A stretch of DNA of 64,000 nucleotides, from assembly GCA_029948255.1 (NCBI GenBank), contig JALIZF010001838.1, positions 718,001-782,000 of the forward strand. Direction: 5' to 3'. Of the stretch, positions 1 through 12,824 are shown piece by piece. A program made the position numbers and the translations under genes. Every line of letters begins with the position of its first letter. Position 1 is the stretch's first letter. Below the pieces are notes generated by a model that did no database searches, had not been told where the DNA came from, and was given only the letters and a program-made list of their open reading frames with translations. Source of the stretch: Telmatactis stephensoni (taxonomy: Eukaryota; Cnidaria; Anthozoa; Actiniaria; Isophelliidae).

Positions 1-129
1 CCTCGAACGTGCGTTTATGCTTTAATTGATGCATGGATGCCGTCAAAATGTGATAAGAACAGTAAAATAACCTAAAGGTACGAAGAATTCTTTTTAATGA
101 ATAACGTGAGATCTTCATCTAGTTATTCA

Positions 130-792
130 TCTGTCTGTCTTATCATCCGTTCATTCATTCATTCAATCATTCATTCATTCATTCATTCATTCATTCATTC
201 ATTCATTCATTCATTCATTCATTCATTCATTCATTCATTCATTCATTCATCCATTCATTCATTCATTCATTCATTCATTCATTCATTCATTCATTCATTC
301 ATTCATTCATTCATTCATTCATTCATTCATTCATTCATTCATTCATTCATTCATTCATTCATTCATTCATTCATTCATTCATTCATTCATTCATTCATTC
401 ATTCATTCATTCATTCATTCATTCATTCATTCATTCATTCATTCATTCATTCATTCATTCATTCATTCATTCATTCAATCATTCATTTATTCATTCATTC
501 ATTCATTCATTCATTCATTCATTCATTCATTCATTCATTCATTCATTCATTCATTCATTCATTCATTCATTCATTCATTCATTCATTCATTCATCCATCC
601 ATTCATTCATTCATGCATTCATTCATTCATTCATCCATTCATTCATTCATTCATTCATTCATTCATCCATTCATTCATTCATTCATTCATTCATTCATTC
701 ATTCATTCATTCATCCATCCATTCATTCATTCATTCATTCATTCATTCATTCATCCATCCATTCATCCATTCATTCATTCATTTATACCAAT
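130..792. repeat. (ATTC)n microsatellite, about 660 bp
   Basis: Nearly pure tetranucleotide array with a few single-base variants (CATC, AATC, GCATTC). It sits downstream of exon 4 of the partial astacin gene, in what should be intron 4. It creates a long spurious open frame of F-I-H-S repeats. Confidence 0.97.
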
Positions 793-1052
793 TTATTAGT
801 TTCTCCCTTCATGATCATGCATTGCTTTTTCCTTTCATCTTTTTCGTGACGTTTCTTTCTTTCTTCCTTCTTTTAATTCTTTTCGTCCTTTCTTTCTTCC
901 TTCCTTCCTTTGTTCCTTCGTTTGTGTTTTCGTTTCTTTCTTTGTTCCTCACTTCCTCCTTTCCGTCCATCCATCTTTTCTTTTAACTCAATCGCTTATA
1001 AGCGCCACATTATAAATTAAAGGCAATTAACAGCTTTAGAAACAGAACTTAC

Positions 1053-2449
1053 TCATAAAACCAGGAATTTTGTATGGGATGATCCTCGAGGTCCACAATC
1101 TCGCCCTGGATCGCACGGCATTTCTTTTTGTTCGAGATCTAAGCGGCATATGAAGTAACTCCTCTAAGTCTTTGTCCATTTGGATGTCACCCTGGTAGAA
1201 ATTCAGATGCTGACCTAAAGTCGATAAGTACTTAAATAATCTGGTGCATGGCCTTTAATCACATAATTAGACTCTTTCTTGTCCGTATCATTCATGCCCC
1301 ATAGCATCTCAATGAATGAATGGATGGATGGATGGATGAGCACATCGCAGCCTTAAACGGTTTTGTTTTCCAAATGGAAACAGCATCACCCTTTCCATTA
1401 CACCGACACAATTAACATTCCTTGAGCGACCACTAATTATGATCGATAAGTAATATTAGAGCAAGGGTCGATTTTTACCTTACAAAAATGGGAATTAATG
1501 AAGACTTATGTGATTTGATACTTTTGATTTATTCCCATTTTTTGTAAGCCTAAACTCAATTGATCCTTGTTCTGCCATTACTTATCGGATTAGAAGTCGA
1601 CTTACGGTCGTTGTTTTCTTCAATATTTTCAAACACATTTGTTGAGTTTTCTTCTTCGTCTCTCATTCTTAACTTTCGTTTCTCACAATGAGCCATGTTG
1701 ACAGCCAGGATTCGACCGTGAACCGTTTCGTAATCTGATAAAACAATTTTTCTTTAGAAAATCAAATTATTCACCACTTATATATCCTTACTATAGTCAT
1801 AAGCAGTCGTTGTTCGGCCGTAAACTGCTCTATTTTATTACTTGGAATAAAACAACAATAACAACAACAATAGCAACAACATTTCTACTTGAAAATGATT
1901 CTTTCGTGTCCGTCCCCTTGATGACCAATTTGATTGAAACGAGAAAGAAACCGGGACGGACCCAGGGATCAGACTCTCAAGAGGGGGATCACTTCACATT
2001 TGTCTTGTTCTTGATATTTTTTCTTTCCCGACGTAAAACTGTTTTATTTCTAGGATGAGAAAGGGGGTTCCCGGGCACCTAAGTACCCCCCCCCCCCCTG
2101 GATCCGCCCCTGAGAAATATACCTCTCTTGGCAATCTCCTCAATATCTGAATCTTCAAGTTTTAGAGGATTTTCTATAAGAGCAGAATGAAACGAGCGAA
2201 TTTAATCATCGATCGATTAGACAATCAACTGCTTCAATCGATCGACTAATTAATTTATGATACATTCAACAAGCCAACCAACCAACCAACCAACCAACCA
2301 ACTAACCAACCAACCAACCAATGCCAATCAATCAATCAATCAATCAATCAAACAATCAATAAAATCAATCAATCAATCAATCAATCAATCAGTCAGTCAA
2401 TCAATCAATCAATCAGTTAATCAATCAATCAATCAGTCAATCAATCATT

Positions 2450-2511
<62 letters not shown>

Positions 2512-3573
2512 GTCAATCAATTAATCAATATTCAGCCAAACAACCAGTTTGATTTGAAAATAAAAAAATTAGTTATGAAACTTCTTCAGTCAGTATCTCA
2601 TTATCAACATGCATGTACCACGTGCACTGATTTTATATTAGCGTCCACTCGTCTTATCTTTTCATCAGATATGTTTAAGTCATAAAGTCAATCAAAACAT
2701 TTTTGAATGAAAGAAGGGAGATATCTTCCTTTCATGCGGATCCATACGCTTCAACGATTCAAAATTAATAAAGCAAAATACCTTATTACATTTGTTTATA
2801 AACAAACACTTTTGTCAATTAAGGTGAGTCACCTTTTGATTATGTCAACTTTTTTTGTTTACCCAAATAGTTGGCAATAGGATAAAGGCTTCCCGCGAAA
2901 GAAGAAAAGTTTATACGCCTCGTATATTTATGTAACGCCACCAAGGTCAAGTTTTATAAGTTCTATTAAAAACAACAGTCGTTATTTGTCAAACTTAAGC
3001 TTCAAAAACCATTCAAAGCTCTGCTTGGGACAATATTAATTCCACTTTGTGTGATTTTTAACCGATTAGTTTGAATTGGCAGTTGTTGATGTGCAATTTT
3101 GAATTTGTATGCCTGTCAGTTAACGAGCCTACATCACCATACGAGCTTCCTCACGGCTGGAATCGAGCGTCACGTCATGCTGGTCATGGTGATACTGTCA
3201 CCAACGGCAAAACTTTTCAGCCATGAATTGGAAGGCTGATCAGTTCCTTATTAATATTGGGTGGCCTTTGGGGATATATTTGGTCATAATGCAGTATTCC
3301 GGGCACCGAGTCAAGCTTCCTAGCTAGCGCTAGTTTGCAGAAGGACAGAGAAGGAAATTGGAAAATTACATTTGAAATGCAGGCGTTCCTTGCTGAAGCG
3401 CGAGGAGAATGTGGAGGAAAGCTAGTTGAATTGCTTTGCAGACGAATATAAAACAAATATTTACCTTCGGTGTACATATCCTGCACTGCTTCAATATCAG
3501 CCATTGGTTTAGCCAAGGTCGATAATTCACAGTATACCAATATAGTTAGCACCAAAATACCACGAACAGACAT
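1053..3573 (-). CDS. Astacin metalloprotease, 5' part only (tandem paralogue, cut by window edge)
   Basis: Four coding exons read on the minus strand: 3573-3465 (ATG, signal peptide starting MSVRGILVLTILVY, then start of the prodomain), 2173-2123, 1734-1606 and 1214-1053. Each is flanked by AG/GT sites and has the same length and phase (109, 51, 129 and 162 bp, phase 1 throughout) as exons 1-4 of the complete paralogue at 6621-18884. Exon 4 carries the prodomain YQGD motif (equivalent of the FxGD aspartate-switch motif of astacins), a furin-like RTKR site and the start of the mature enzyme (LWTSRIIPY). The zinc-site exons and the C-terminal domains must lie left of base 1. The gene sits about 3 kb downstream of its paralogue in the same orientation, so the pair is a head-to-tail duplication. 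Whether this copy is intact cannot be judged from the window. The exons seen have no stops and keep conserved splice sites. Confidence 0.88.
1442..1589. mobile_element. Foldback MITE-like element, 148 bp
   Basis: Terminal inverted repeats ATCGATAAGTAATATTAGAGCAAGG and its imperfect complement ending in CCATTACTTATCGGA, with a second inverted pair inside (CAAAAATGGGAAT / ATTCCCATTTTTTG). It lies in intron 3 of the partial astacin gene. The same intron of the paralogue has no obvious counterpart. Confidence 0.75.
2058..2118. repeat. Poly-C run and hAT-like MITE end
   Basis: A run of about 14 C is followed by CTGGATCCGCCCCTGAG, the complement of a CAGGGGCGGATCCAG end common in small hAT-type elements. 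A possible other end (CCCAGGGATCAGACTC) lies at about 1960. Boundaries are uncertain. Confidence 0.4.
2262..2530. repeat. (CAAC/AATC)n microsatellite in astacin intron 1
   Basis: CCAA repeats pass into AATC repeats with GTCA variants. Intron 1 of the paralogue has a matching AATC array at 16895-17190, so a seed of the array existed before the gene duplication. Confidence 0.95.
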
Positions 3574-3790
3574 TTTCAGATATAGCTAGCTGAAGCATTC
3601 ACTACCGTTTGGTTCTCCACTTCCGAGTGACCGTTAGTTAATGAAAATACCAGGTCGTTGTGTAATTTGAAAGACTGGTCAAACAACGCGCCAAATTAAT
3701 AGAGTGAAACAGACCGTTCAGCCAATGAGCTTACGCCTCGCTCGCTAAGCTTATTAGAACAAGGTCATCTACTGCCTCCAGGCTCTCTGT
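3574..3790 (-). promoter_or_regulatory. Upstream region shared by both astacin paralogues (copy at 1053-3573)
   Basis: About 200 bp upstream of the ATG is clearly similar to 18885-19095 upstream of the other astacin gene. It includes a shared CAGCCAATGAGCTTACGCCTCG block (CCAAT box on the plus strand) and AAAGACT-GTCAAACAA. Conservation outside coding sequence may mean a shared promoter or simply recent duplication. Confidence 0.4.
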
Positions 3791-4025
3791 AGGTAGGCTA
3801 CAGATCTTCGTGAAAAATAAGAAGCCAGGCTCGATCACGCACTTACTGACCGCTTCAAATATGCTTATATACGTCTACAATGGATATTAAAACTTTATTG
3901 AATTGCCTTGAGAACTACGTGGTGAAGTCACATGGTTACTTAATTACGAGAAGTTACGATGGTACGTTCGTTAGGCCTGTTCATTAATCAAATGAAGTGA
4001 CGATAGTTCGTTACGCTTTTAGGCG

Positions 4026-4137
4026 CAGTCACGGTACGGTACGATCGCAGCAGGAATTTCAAATGTTTTTATAGACAGCACGGCACGGACACGGTCACTG
4101 CAGAGTGCCGTCCGTTTCACACTCATACGAAATATGC
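4026..4137. mobile_element. Truncated family-B foldback element
   Basis: Shares the core AATGTTTTTATAGACA..CACGGCAC..GACACGGTCAC and the end TTTCACACTCATACGAAAT with the full element at 14333-14481. The left terminus is degenerate. Confidence 0.65.
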
Positions 4138-4327
4138 ACGTGAATAAAGATGGCTCGTTACTCGTGTTCGTTCATGTGAGATCGTCGTTATTCTACAAGT
4201 CAGCCGGGCGGAATTTACTTCAAAAATTGAGGAGGGCGCGTGGGGCTTTGCGGTGTTGAACGACGATTTTTGGTGCGATATTACGGGGAATTTCGTTTTA
4301 CAATGCGGTATTGCGCTATCAGTCAAG

Positions 4328-4476
4328 TATTCTTGGGGTGCATGTGATGTCACGGCAGCCATCTTGGTTGACCTTCAACAAAAGATTTCTCATTACCGTC
4401 TATTGTTTGTTCATCCAACATGGCTACCGCTTCATTGTCTTTTGATTCCCAAAGGTATGGATGCACCCCAGCAATA
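4328..4476. repeat. Dispersed repeat family F, copy 1
   Basis: About 150 bp shared with 37658-37806: TTGGG-TGCATGTGA-GTCACGGCAGCCATCTTGG at one end, GTTCATCCAACATGGCTACCGCTTCATTGTC in the middle, CCCAGCAATA at the other. Partial inverted ends suggest a MITE. Confidence 0.65.
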
Positions 4477-4799
4477 CGGTATGCGGTATTTAGAGTCACG
4501 GTATTCAATAAAACTCAGTAAATCTTTGCGGTATTTCTGGTACATCTGCCAAAGACGCCAAAAGACAAAGACAATCGCCGATTTCACTTGCGGGAAGCGG
4601 GATTTCGTCGGGACGTGTTATGTGCGGCAATGCGGTATTTTTCCTTTTTTATGCGGTATTGGCTAACCCCCCACGACCCCCTCAAAATTATGCACGGTCA
4701 AGAACACATGTGTATCATTCTTTCAAAATTCGACATATTTTTATTCAGTCAATTCAATTCAATATTCAGTCGTACCAAACTGAACCGCCATTGGGCTAT

Positions 4800-4930
4800 C
4801 TACCTAGGTTAACCCCAAGGTTATTGTAGATAGCTTGTACCTGTAAGTCTGTTATATATATAAAATGTAATTGTAAATATTTTAATCTATGGTACTGAAT
4901 AAACATGTATGTACGTATGTATGTATGCAT
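4800..4930 (+). mobile_element. Possible 3' end of a non-LTR retroelement
   Basis: AT-rich 3'UTR-like stretch with TGAATAAAC followed by a (GTAT)n tail at about 4904-4930. This is the form of a non-LTR or SINE 3' end with a simple-repeat tail. No coding sequence was found upstream. Confidence 0.35.
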
Positions 4931-6586
4931 TGGGGGTCGAAGCGGTTGGTGTTATAGTTGGCCGCGTTGCATGATGGGAAGTAAGAAATGCCATCTTTGG
5001 TATTTGTTTTAACTTATCACTTTATTTAATCAATCACAGTCTTACTTGTATAAAATATAAAATCATCATAATACATATAGACCATCTACAATCGATTGTA
5101 TGTAATTTTGAATTAAACGTATCGAGTCGACAGGGCGGAAAAACGTTTTACAGCCTCCGTTTATAAGGACACCATAGGTTTTTTAAGCTCAATATTTTGC
5201 ATACAAGCCGTTTTAGACACAAAGAACAAAATATCAAATAATATCAAAATATGCGTTTCTGAGATATAATGCCCTGTACTTTGAGAGGTGACATTTTGAT
5301 CAGCAGAAAAATCATTGTTTTAATAAATATCCCCGCGAAGCTTTACTGTAACGTCACAAGGTTTTGTAAAAAAGTGTAGTAGTTACTGTTTTTCATGCTT
5401 CATCATCAGTTTATGAAAAAAAAAACCCTATGAAAATGGCCGCTTAGCTGTTATTCCGCTATGTCCATCGAGTTTATTTTATCTCTGTATGCATAATTTA
5501 AACACAATATTCAGACGATAGTCACACATATAGAGCATAATACTCTAACTAATAGAGACTTTCTTTTTCTATTCTAACTTGGTAGTTGTCAGCTTCTTCG
5601 ATAAGCGCTTGGTATGGTCTGTAGAAACAGACAAAGAAACAAAAGATCAATTATAGGTAGTATTCCTTAGAGTAAATGTTATGTAGAAGTTCTACATCAC
5701 GAGCGTTTGTCCGTGGTGGGAGTCATGAATTCAACGCGGGTGGAAATTTATGCTGTTTATTTAACTCGTAAACCCGGTGAAAACCTAAGAAACACATAAA
5801 CCACGTTACACAAATACAATGTACACAAAGACACAAGCAAACAAGTACAAGAAAGCACGAAACTTACCAAATTGACAACCCACGACACAAACGGCACAAA
5901 CACCACGAGGCTCACACACAACTCGCACGGTAACATGGGATACATAAGCACACTTAACAAAGGATTACGGATACGGGACACAGGACAGAACGGAAATAAA
6001 ATATCAACTTAAATATTGTTGAGGATAAGCCTCAACAGTAAACCTTAGAGGGTTTTCACTTCATTTGTAGATTTAAAAGAAATATTAGACTATAAGAAAA
6101 ATCTAATGCTTGATTTTCACGGTGATGGAACTAGAAGCGGTAGCAATATGTGCAGACTCAGGGTTGCTTTTCGCGAGTGAAGACGTGAGGGCGTTCCCCA
6201 GTTTGCTTATATTCCTGGTTACGTTTCTGCTTCCGTACAGCATCGGTACGGAAATCCAAGGCTCAATTTCTTCGTTCTCTTTCATTCGTATTTAACTATT
6301 AGGCGTAACTATTAGTTTTTGTTTCACCACCTAAATGAAATCGCATGTATCCCTGGTTTTTAGTTCACAAACTAAGACGGTCGTTGGAGAACTTACAACT
6401 TCTGCAATCGAACCTCGAAGAATTGCCGCCTTTCTACAAAATGCACTGCCTGCATTTTCCGTGTCCGCCATCAAACCTATGATATATTTACTGTGCATTC
6501 ACTCAGTAATCAACCTGACCCAACCTTTGTATCACGACCACTTATCCTGTCTCCAACTTAAGGTGGCCGTTTTGTAGAGGTTTAGC
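4931..6586. other. Gap between astacin copies without a recognisable gene
   Basis: AT-rich sequence with no splice-bounded exon or known domain. Open frames of about 60 codons at 6103-6295 (both strands) and 80 codons at 6335-6577 match nothing I recognise. The stretch may include downstream sequence of the complete astacin gene. Confidence 0.5.
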
Positions 6587-6592
6587 TTTATT
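6587..6592 (-). promoter_or_regulatory. Putative polyadenylation signal of the complete astacin gene
   Basis: AATAAA on the minus strand, about 30 nt past the TGA of the complete astacin gene. If used it would give a very short 3' UTR. Cleavage site not determined. Confidence 0.45.
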
Positions 6593-6620
6593 TCTAGGGA
6601 ACATACGATATCATACCTGA

Positions 6621-9600
6621 TCAACCACATAAACCACAAGCTCTTTTGCAGTTTACAATCATCCATTTGGGATTTGCCTTGCATTCTCCTTTCTCTGCCC
6701 ATTGATCACATTGTGCGTTCTCATTTTTGCAAACTGAAACTATACATTTTGGGTACGCATTTGAGAAGGATGAAAAAGTAAAAAGTACAAAATAGAAATG
6801 AGAAAGTATAGATATAAAAGTAGAAAGGAATAGGGGAGCAAAGAAAGATATATAAATAAAGAGACGAAGGAAGGAAAAGAAGTAACGAGGAAAGGAAGGA
6901 AGGAAGGAAGGAAGGAAGGAATTGAAAAGGAAGAAAGGGGTAGAGACAGCATTTAGCGTTGGCTAAAAATATCAAGTAAACAAGTAAATAAAGAACAAGA
7001 TTACAACAGGAAGTGAGTGCGTGCAGTGGACTTACAGCAAACTTTACAGCTTTTACGACAATTTTCTTCCATCCACTTCTTGTTCTTTGTGCATTCGCCT
7101 TTCTTTGCCCATGCAGGACAGTTATCTTTATATTTTTGATTGTCCTTGCAAGATGGTGGTTGTGGTGGTGCTGGTGGTCGTGGTGGTGGTAGTCCAAATT
7201 CCGGTATCGGTGCCGTTACTATCAGTAGATTATTTAATTATGAGAGTCTCATTGCTGTTTATTTGTCAACGTGCACATGGTAAAGCTGGCATGCACACCA
7301 ACCCCCTCCCATCGGCCACTCACATCATTCTAGTGCTGGACCGGATTTGATTATTGTTGCCCACTATTTGTTACTATGCGTAGCTTGCTACAGTTACTAC
7401 GGTTACTACAGTTACTACGTTTACTACAGCTACTACGTTTACTACGCTTACTACAGTTCCTACGTTTACTACGCTTGCTACAGTTACTACGCTTGCTACA
7501 GTTACTACGCTTGCTACATGCAGTTACTACGCTTGCTACAGTCATTACGTTTACTACACTAGCTACACTTACACCATTTGCTACATCTACTAGTTGCTAC
7601 ACTTGCTACGTTTACTACAGTTACTACGGGAACTACATTTACAACGCTTCCTATCTTTACTATGGCGATTTCACACCTTGTTGCTATGAAAATTCTTCAA
7701 CGTAATAAAATAGTTAGTGCTGTCTTTGTATAAATTCGTGACGGTTATCATGGACTTGCAAACAAGTCAATGATAACCGTCATGAATTTGTACAAGCTAG
7801 CAAAATCATTATGACGCATGAAAGATTTTTCCATAGATACCATAGCAACCGTAGGAAGTGTAGCAACCGTAGTAAGCGTAGTAAGCGTAGTAAGCGTAGT
7901 AACTGTGGTAAATGTAGCAAGCGTAGTAACTGTAGCAAGCGTAGTAACATTTACTGTAGTAACTGTAGTAACTGTAGTAACTGTAGTAACTGTAGTAAGC
8001 GTAGTAACTGTGGTAAATGTAGCAAGCGTAGTAACTGTAGCAAGCGTAGTAACATTTACTGTAGTAACTGTAGTAACTGTAGTAACTGCATGTAGTAACT
8101 GTAGTAAGTGTAGTAAGTGTAGCAAACGTAGCAAGCGTAGTACCTGTAGCAAGTGTAGTAACTGTAGTAAGTGTAGTAACTGTAGCAAGCGTAGTAACTG
8201 TAGTAAGCGTAGTAACTGTAGTAAGTGTAGTTTTTTTGGCATTGAATTCTCAGGTATTGTGGACTACTTCGGCTGGTTATCATCAATTCCCAAACACGCT
8301 TTTCTAGGCTTTCAGACATTTTTTTATTTCTCCCCATGGAAAATGGAATCTATTTGTTTTATATAATATTTATCAAATCATTTCAACCAATCAGATCGCG
8401 CGTAAGATTAATTAAATGACGTCATTTATGCATGTGTACTGTAATCACACACGGTTCTCGACCAATCAGAACGGATGTAATATACCATTTATTATTAAAA
8501 TTCCCTGACTTTTCACAGACTTTTGTAACATTTTGACAATTTCTCTGATCAAATTAAAAATTCCCTGACAATTCCCTGACCTTGAAAAATTTTAGGAATT
8601 CCTTGACTTTTCAAGGTCGCTGGGAACCCCGGTCAAGTCGCGTTAATTAAATCTATCTCTAAACTTACCAATACCGCCACAAATCTTGCAACTTCTTCGA
8701 CAATTCTCGGACATCCATTTCTTGTTCCTTTGACATTCTCCTTTCCTTGACCACTTAGTACAAGTAACGTACTTGTCCTGACAAGCTGTACAACGAAAAA
8801 AGACCAATTGAAACAATTTGACTACATTGTGTTCAATTTTGACGTTATGGTTATGACGGCTAAAACCCAGCAAATAAAGCCTTGTTTACACTATCGATGC
8901 AAGTATGGGAGTATGGGAGAACCTACGTAGGACTCAGTTGATATATTCATAAATGTATTGTATTCTATTGTCGTTCTATTTATTGTTCAATGTGTAATTC
9001 ATTATGTATGTCTGGTTGATAATTGATAAATTTCTAAACAAAGCTACTTTAACGAATGCGGCACGATGTTTTCCGACAATCACTCTTAAGAGGTCAGCGG
9101 TATACTTACAGCATTTTCCATCATCAATATACACGTCATCAATAGCAGTGTCTGAGTAACCACGCCCCCCAACTGTAGCCACGAACTCGAGCTAAACAAA
9201 TTAGAATAAATGAATATATTAGAAAGCACTGTACAATTTACAGTACACATTGTACTACACATCCTAGGGAAGACAGGGAACCCAAGGTATCATTCTGTCG
9301 CTCGTTTCTCGTTTCCCCTGCCTGGGCACGATGTCTGTTAGAACTTGTCCGGAATTTGTTAAAATGACGTCATTTTAACGGTTATTTGTATTTGTCTGTA
9401 CATACTACAGGGAACCTACCTAGTTCTTTTTTGAGAAACACAAAAAAATACGAAAAAACTAAAAAAGCACGAGATAAATGAAAAATAGCTAGCGCTAAAA
9501 ACAAAATGAAATAGATTGTCCGAGGAAAACTGGTCCCAGTCTCCCTCAATGCTCGCTCCGTTCGATCCCAGTTTCTTTCAGACAATTTATTTCATTTTAT

Positions 9601-12600
9601 TTTTAGCGCTATTTTTCATTAATTTCGCGCTCTTTTCAAACTTTTTTTGTGTTTCTCAATAGAAATAGGTGGGCTCCCTGTGTACATACTAGACGAGTTT
9701 CAGCCCGGGACGAAAAAGATGTCCATGTCGTCACGGGAAAGTCAGAAAACGTACAGACTCATTAACGGTCTCCATGTAAACGTCCGACACACGGGGGTTC
9801 GGGAGGGGGGGGGACTTGATAGTCAGTTAAAATCAGTTTATCAGTTATCGGTTATCAGTTTAATAGTTTCATTGTCGGTATAGCTAGTCAGTAAACTTTT
9901 GGACAATTTTATATGTCGGTAGTCAAATATAGCTATTTTTACGGTCATTTTTGTCGTTAGCCGATTAACCCTTTCCAAGAGAGATTATTTTCAATGTCTT
10001 AAAGGTCAAAAACATTCTGCCAAACCTGGAATTTTCCCTTCACATCAATAGTAGCAGTGCCTAAATGCCATGGTGGTTGTTGATCACCCTTCTTGTAGAA
10101 AAGCACTCGAGCTCTTTTCCCGTATTGGTGAAGCTTAACTTCCAGCGAGCCCGTAGTTTTACCATACATGGTATAATAAAATTTCAAGCACCGGCCTCCT
10201 GGTTTGGAGGTTAGCCAAGGGCTAATTAACTTGGCTTGTTTGTTCTTCATTCCATATCCTGATGACTCCATATACAGATAGTAACCTGAAAAGTTGAACA
10301 GCTGTTTTAGAAAGTATATCAACCTATTGATCAGGTTGATTCCTAACAGATCGAGTTATAAGATATTCAGACTCAAACATGTCCAATAAGCGTCCTGGCT
10401 TCGACAGATTGCTACCTGTTTCTGATTAGCTGGTCTCCAAGAGTTTGAAATAGGCGCACCAACTTGGTGCAGCAAAGTGAATTGGTGAAGAATTGGTGCA
10501 GCAAGCTCACCTCATCTATATGACCATTTCATATCACTCATTATCCCCACTAGCCCTCTCACTATTACTATGAAAACGCATTGTTTTCGAAGCGTGGTTT
10601 GAGTAAGTCAAATGCCCCCTTTGCCCGCCGAGTGTACGCTGAATAAATAAGATCTCGGCGGATATATTCATAATTATTCATAATAGTAAATATACCTTTC
10701 CCTGTGGTGTGGTCTCTCATTGGACCAGTTTCCATTGTCTGGGTGAAACCCTTGTGTCGTATCCACGGTATTTGTGAACCGGGTTTATTTTTCCATTTTC
10801 CTAAAGGACGTCTGGGGTCATCAAAGTCTGTATCATCGGGTCCTGATAAAAACATGAAGAGTTAGAAAGAGATTGTAACTACATTGTAGGTCCTAAAAGA
10901 CCCTAAATGTTTAGCCTGCAATGCTGGCGGTCTGCGGTTTTTGGGCGGAGGAAGAAGACCGCGGTCTTTCATTTCTTCCTCCGCCCAAAAACCGCAGACC
11001 TCCAGCAACGCAGGCTACTAAATGTTCAATCCCAACGTTCAATCTGGACAATAGGGAAGAAAGAAATTGTCTCCAAGGCAAAGTACGATGGCGACGTCTG
11101 TGTATTGACCAGTGGTCCCTAAGGTAGCATTGTTGGTCTTTCAGGGAGCTCGAAAACTCCTAATTCGAGGTTCAAACCAAGTCAACCCACCACGGTGGAT
11201 CAGGCCTTGACAGAACTGCTTTTCGCACTGTTAAGGTGTGAGGAAGCTCCAACTTGGTATGTCGTCTCGGTTCTAGCTCCTTTCCAGTGAAACCAAAGTC
11301 TGCCTCGCCAAGTACGGCGTACCGAAAAACCTTCTGATATGCAAGGGGATCCCCTCTATAAAAGAGTCGCACACGTGCGTTTTTCCTTTAATGGCTCCTT
11401 TTTCCGTGATAATAATAACTAGGTATTTATATAGCGCATTTCACAACGTCTCAATGCGCTTTACAATGTAGAAATCCTAATACTCTCACACACACTCCTT
11501 ACTACATTAAATATTCTAAACACCCAACTCTCAACTCACCAGTTCGTTTGTGATGGAGACAGGAAAACCGGAGGACCTGAAGAAAAACCCTCGAAGCCAG
11601 GGAGAGAACGAACTAACAAGCTCTACTCACAGCAAGTTCCTCGTCCGGTAATCGAACCAGGGACCACAGCGCGCGGTGAGAGGCGAGAGGTCAAACCACT
11701 CGGCCACCCTTGCTTCCCATTGACGGGTCACCATGTAGCTCTCCTGTTCATGCTGAAATATTGCGATTGTTTTGATTTTGTGGCCAGTCAACGTTTGAAG
11801 CTTTGTCTTGAAGGAAGGCTAACGTTGAAATTCAAATACGCAAGCAAACATGGGAAAATGGGCTATTGCAGCATTACATTTTGGTGACGGTCACTTAAAG
11901 AAGGTTCAACTAATTTTAGTATTGAATTAGAGCGACTCACCTAAGTTACATCTCCTCACAGTACATAACTCCTCGTCTTTGGAATTGCCCTTGCATTTTT
12001 TGCCGTATGTGGAAGGTCTTGGATTATTGCATTGTCTAACACGTGATCTGGAGCCGTCATTACATTTTGCACTGCAATCGGTCCAAGCACTCCAGTGCCC
12101 CCAGTGTCCATTAATGGCGTTACGAGCTGTGATACACAACATGCATTACAACTAACAAAATAATCCCATGGTAGTAGTGAGGAGCGGTGAATGGGTGGTA
12201 TAACAATACGTGCCAGTTTTTGCATTGATGATAATCCGGAGGCCGACGGTACGCACTTGACCCCCCTTTACCGCACTTGACGGAATCAAAAGTCAGAAAT
12301 CAGACTGTATTTCATACTCTTGGGCCCGGTTTTTCGAAAACGGGTTCGCGCGTACCCAGGGTTAACCCCAATGGTTTTCTTTAGATTTTAACATTGGGTT
12401 AAAACTTAATTACTTCCGAACAAATGGGCCCTGCTTCACACAATCGCTTACCGAGACATTCCATACGAGTGCACTTTATTCTGTCTTTCTCGATCCCAAA
12501 CATGTTGACTTTTCCTCCACAGTATTTCATGTCCCCAGGATGGTAACAATACCTCTCTCGCGTTTTGTAACATTTCTTGTCGCATGGTGTAAACTCAGAC

Positions 12601-12793
12601 CATTTGGTCCAGCCGTATTGTTTAACTTTGAATAAAACAGATTTAATGTGTACGTCATATGCCATACAGCAAAAGAAAATTAAACATACAGGACTACATA
12701 TGTACCAGTTAAACTAGTGGACAATTCTGTCCAACAAACAAACAAACAAACAAACAAACAAACAAACAAACAAACAAACAAACAAACAAACAA

Positions 12794-12824
<31 letters not shown>

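Noticed and set aside
97..849. 250-codon open frame of F-I-H-S repeats
   Set aside because: Direct product of the (ATTC)n microsatellite; no gene context.
7347..8366. Several frames rich in V-T-V-V-S, Y-Y-S and C-S-K-R
   Set aside because: 9-bp repeat arms of the palindrome; the real exons are 7036-7218 and 8669-8785.
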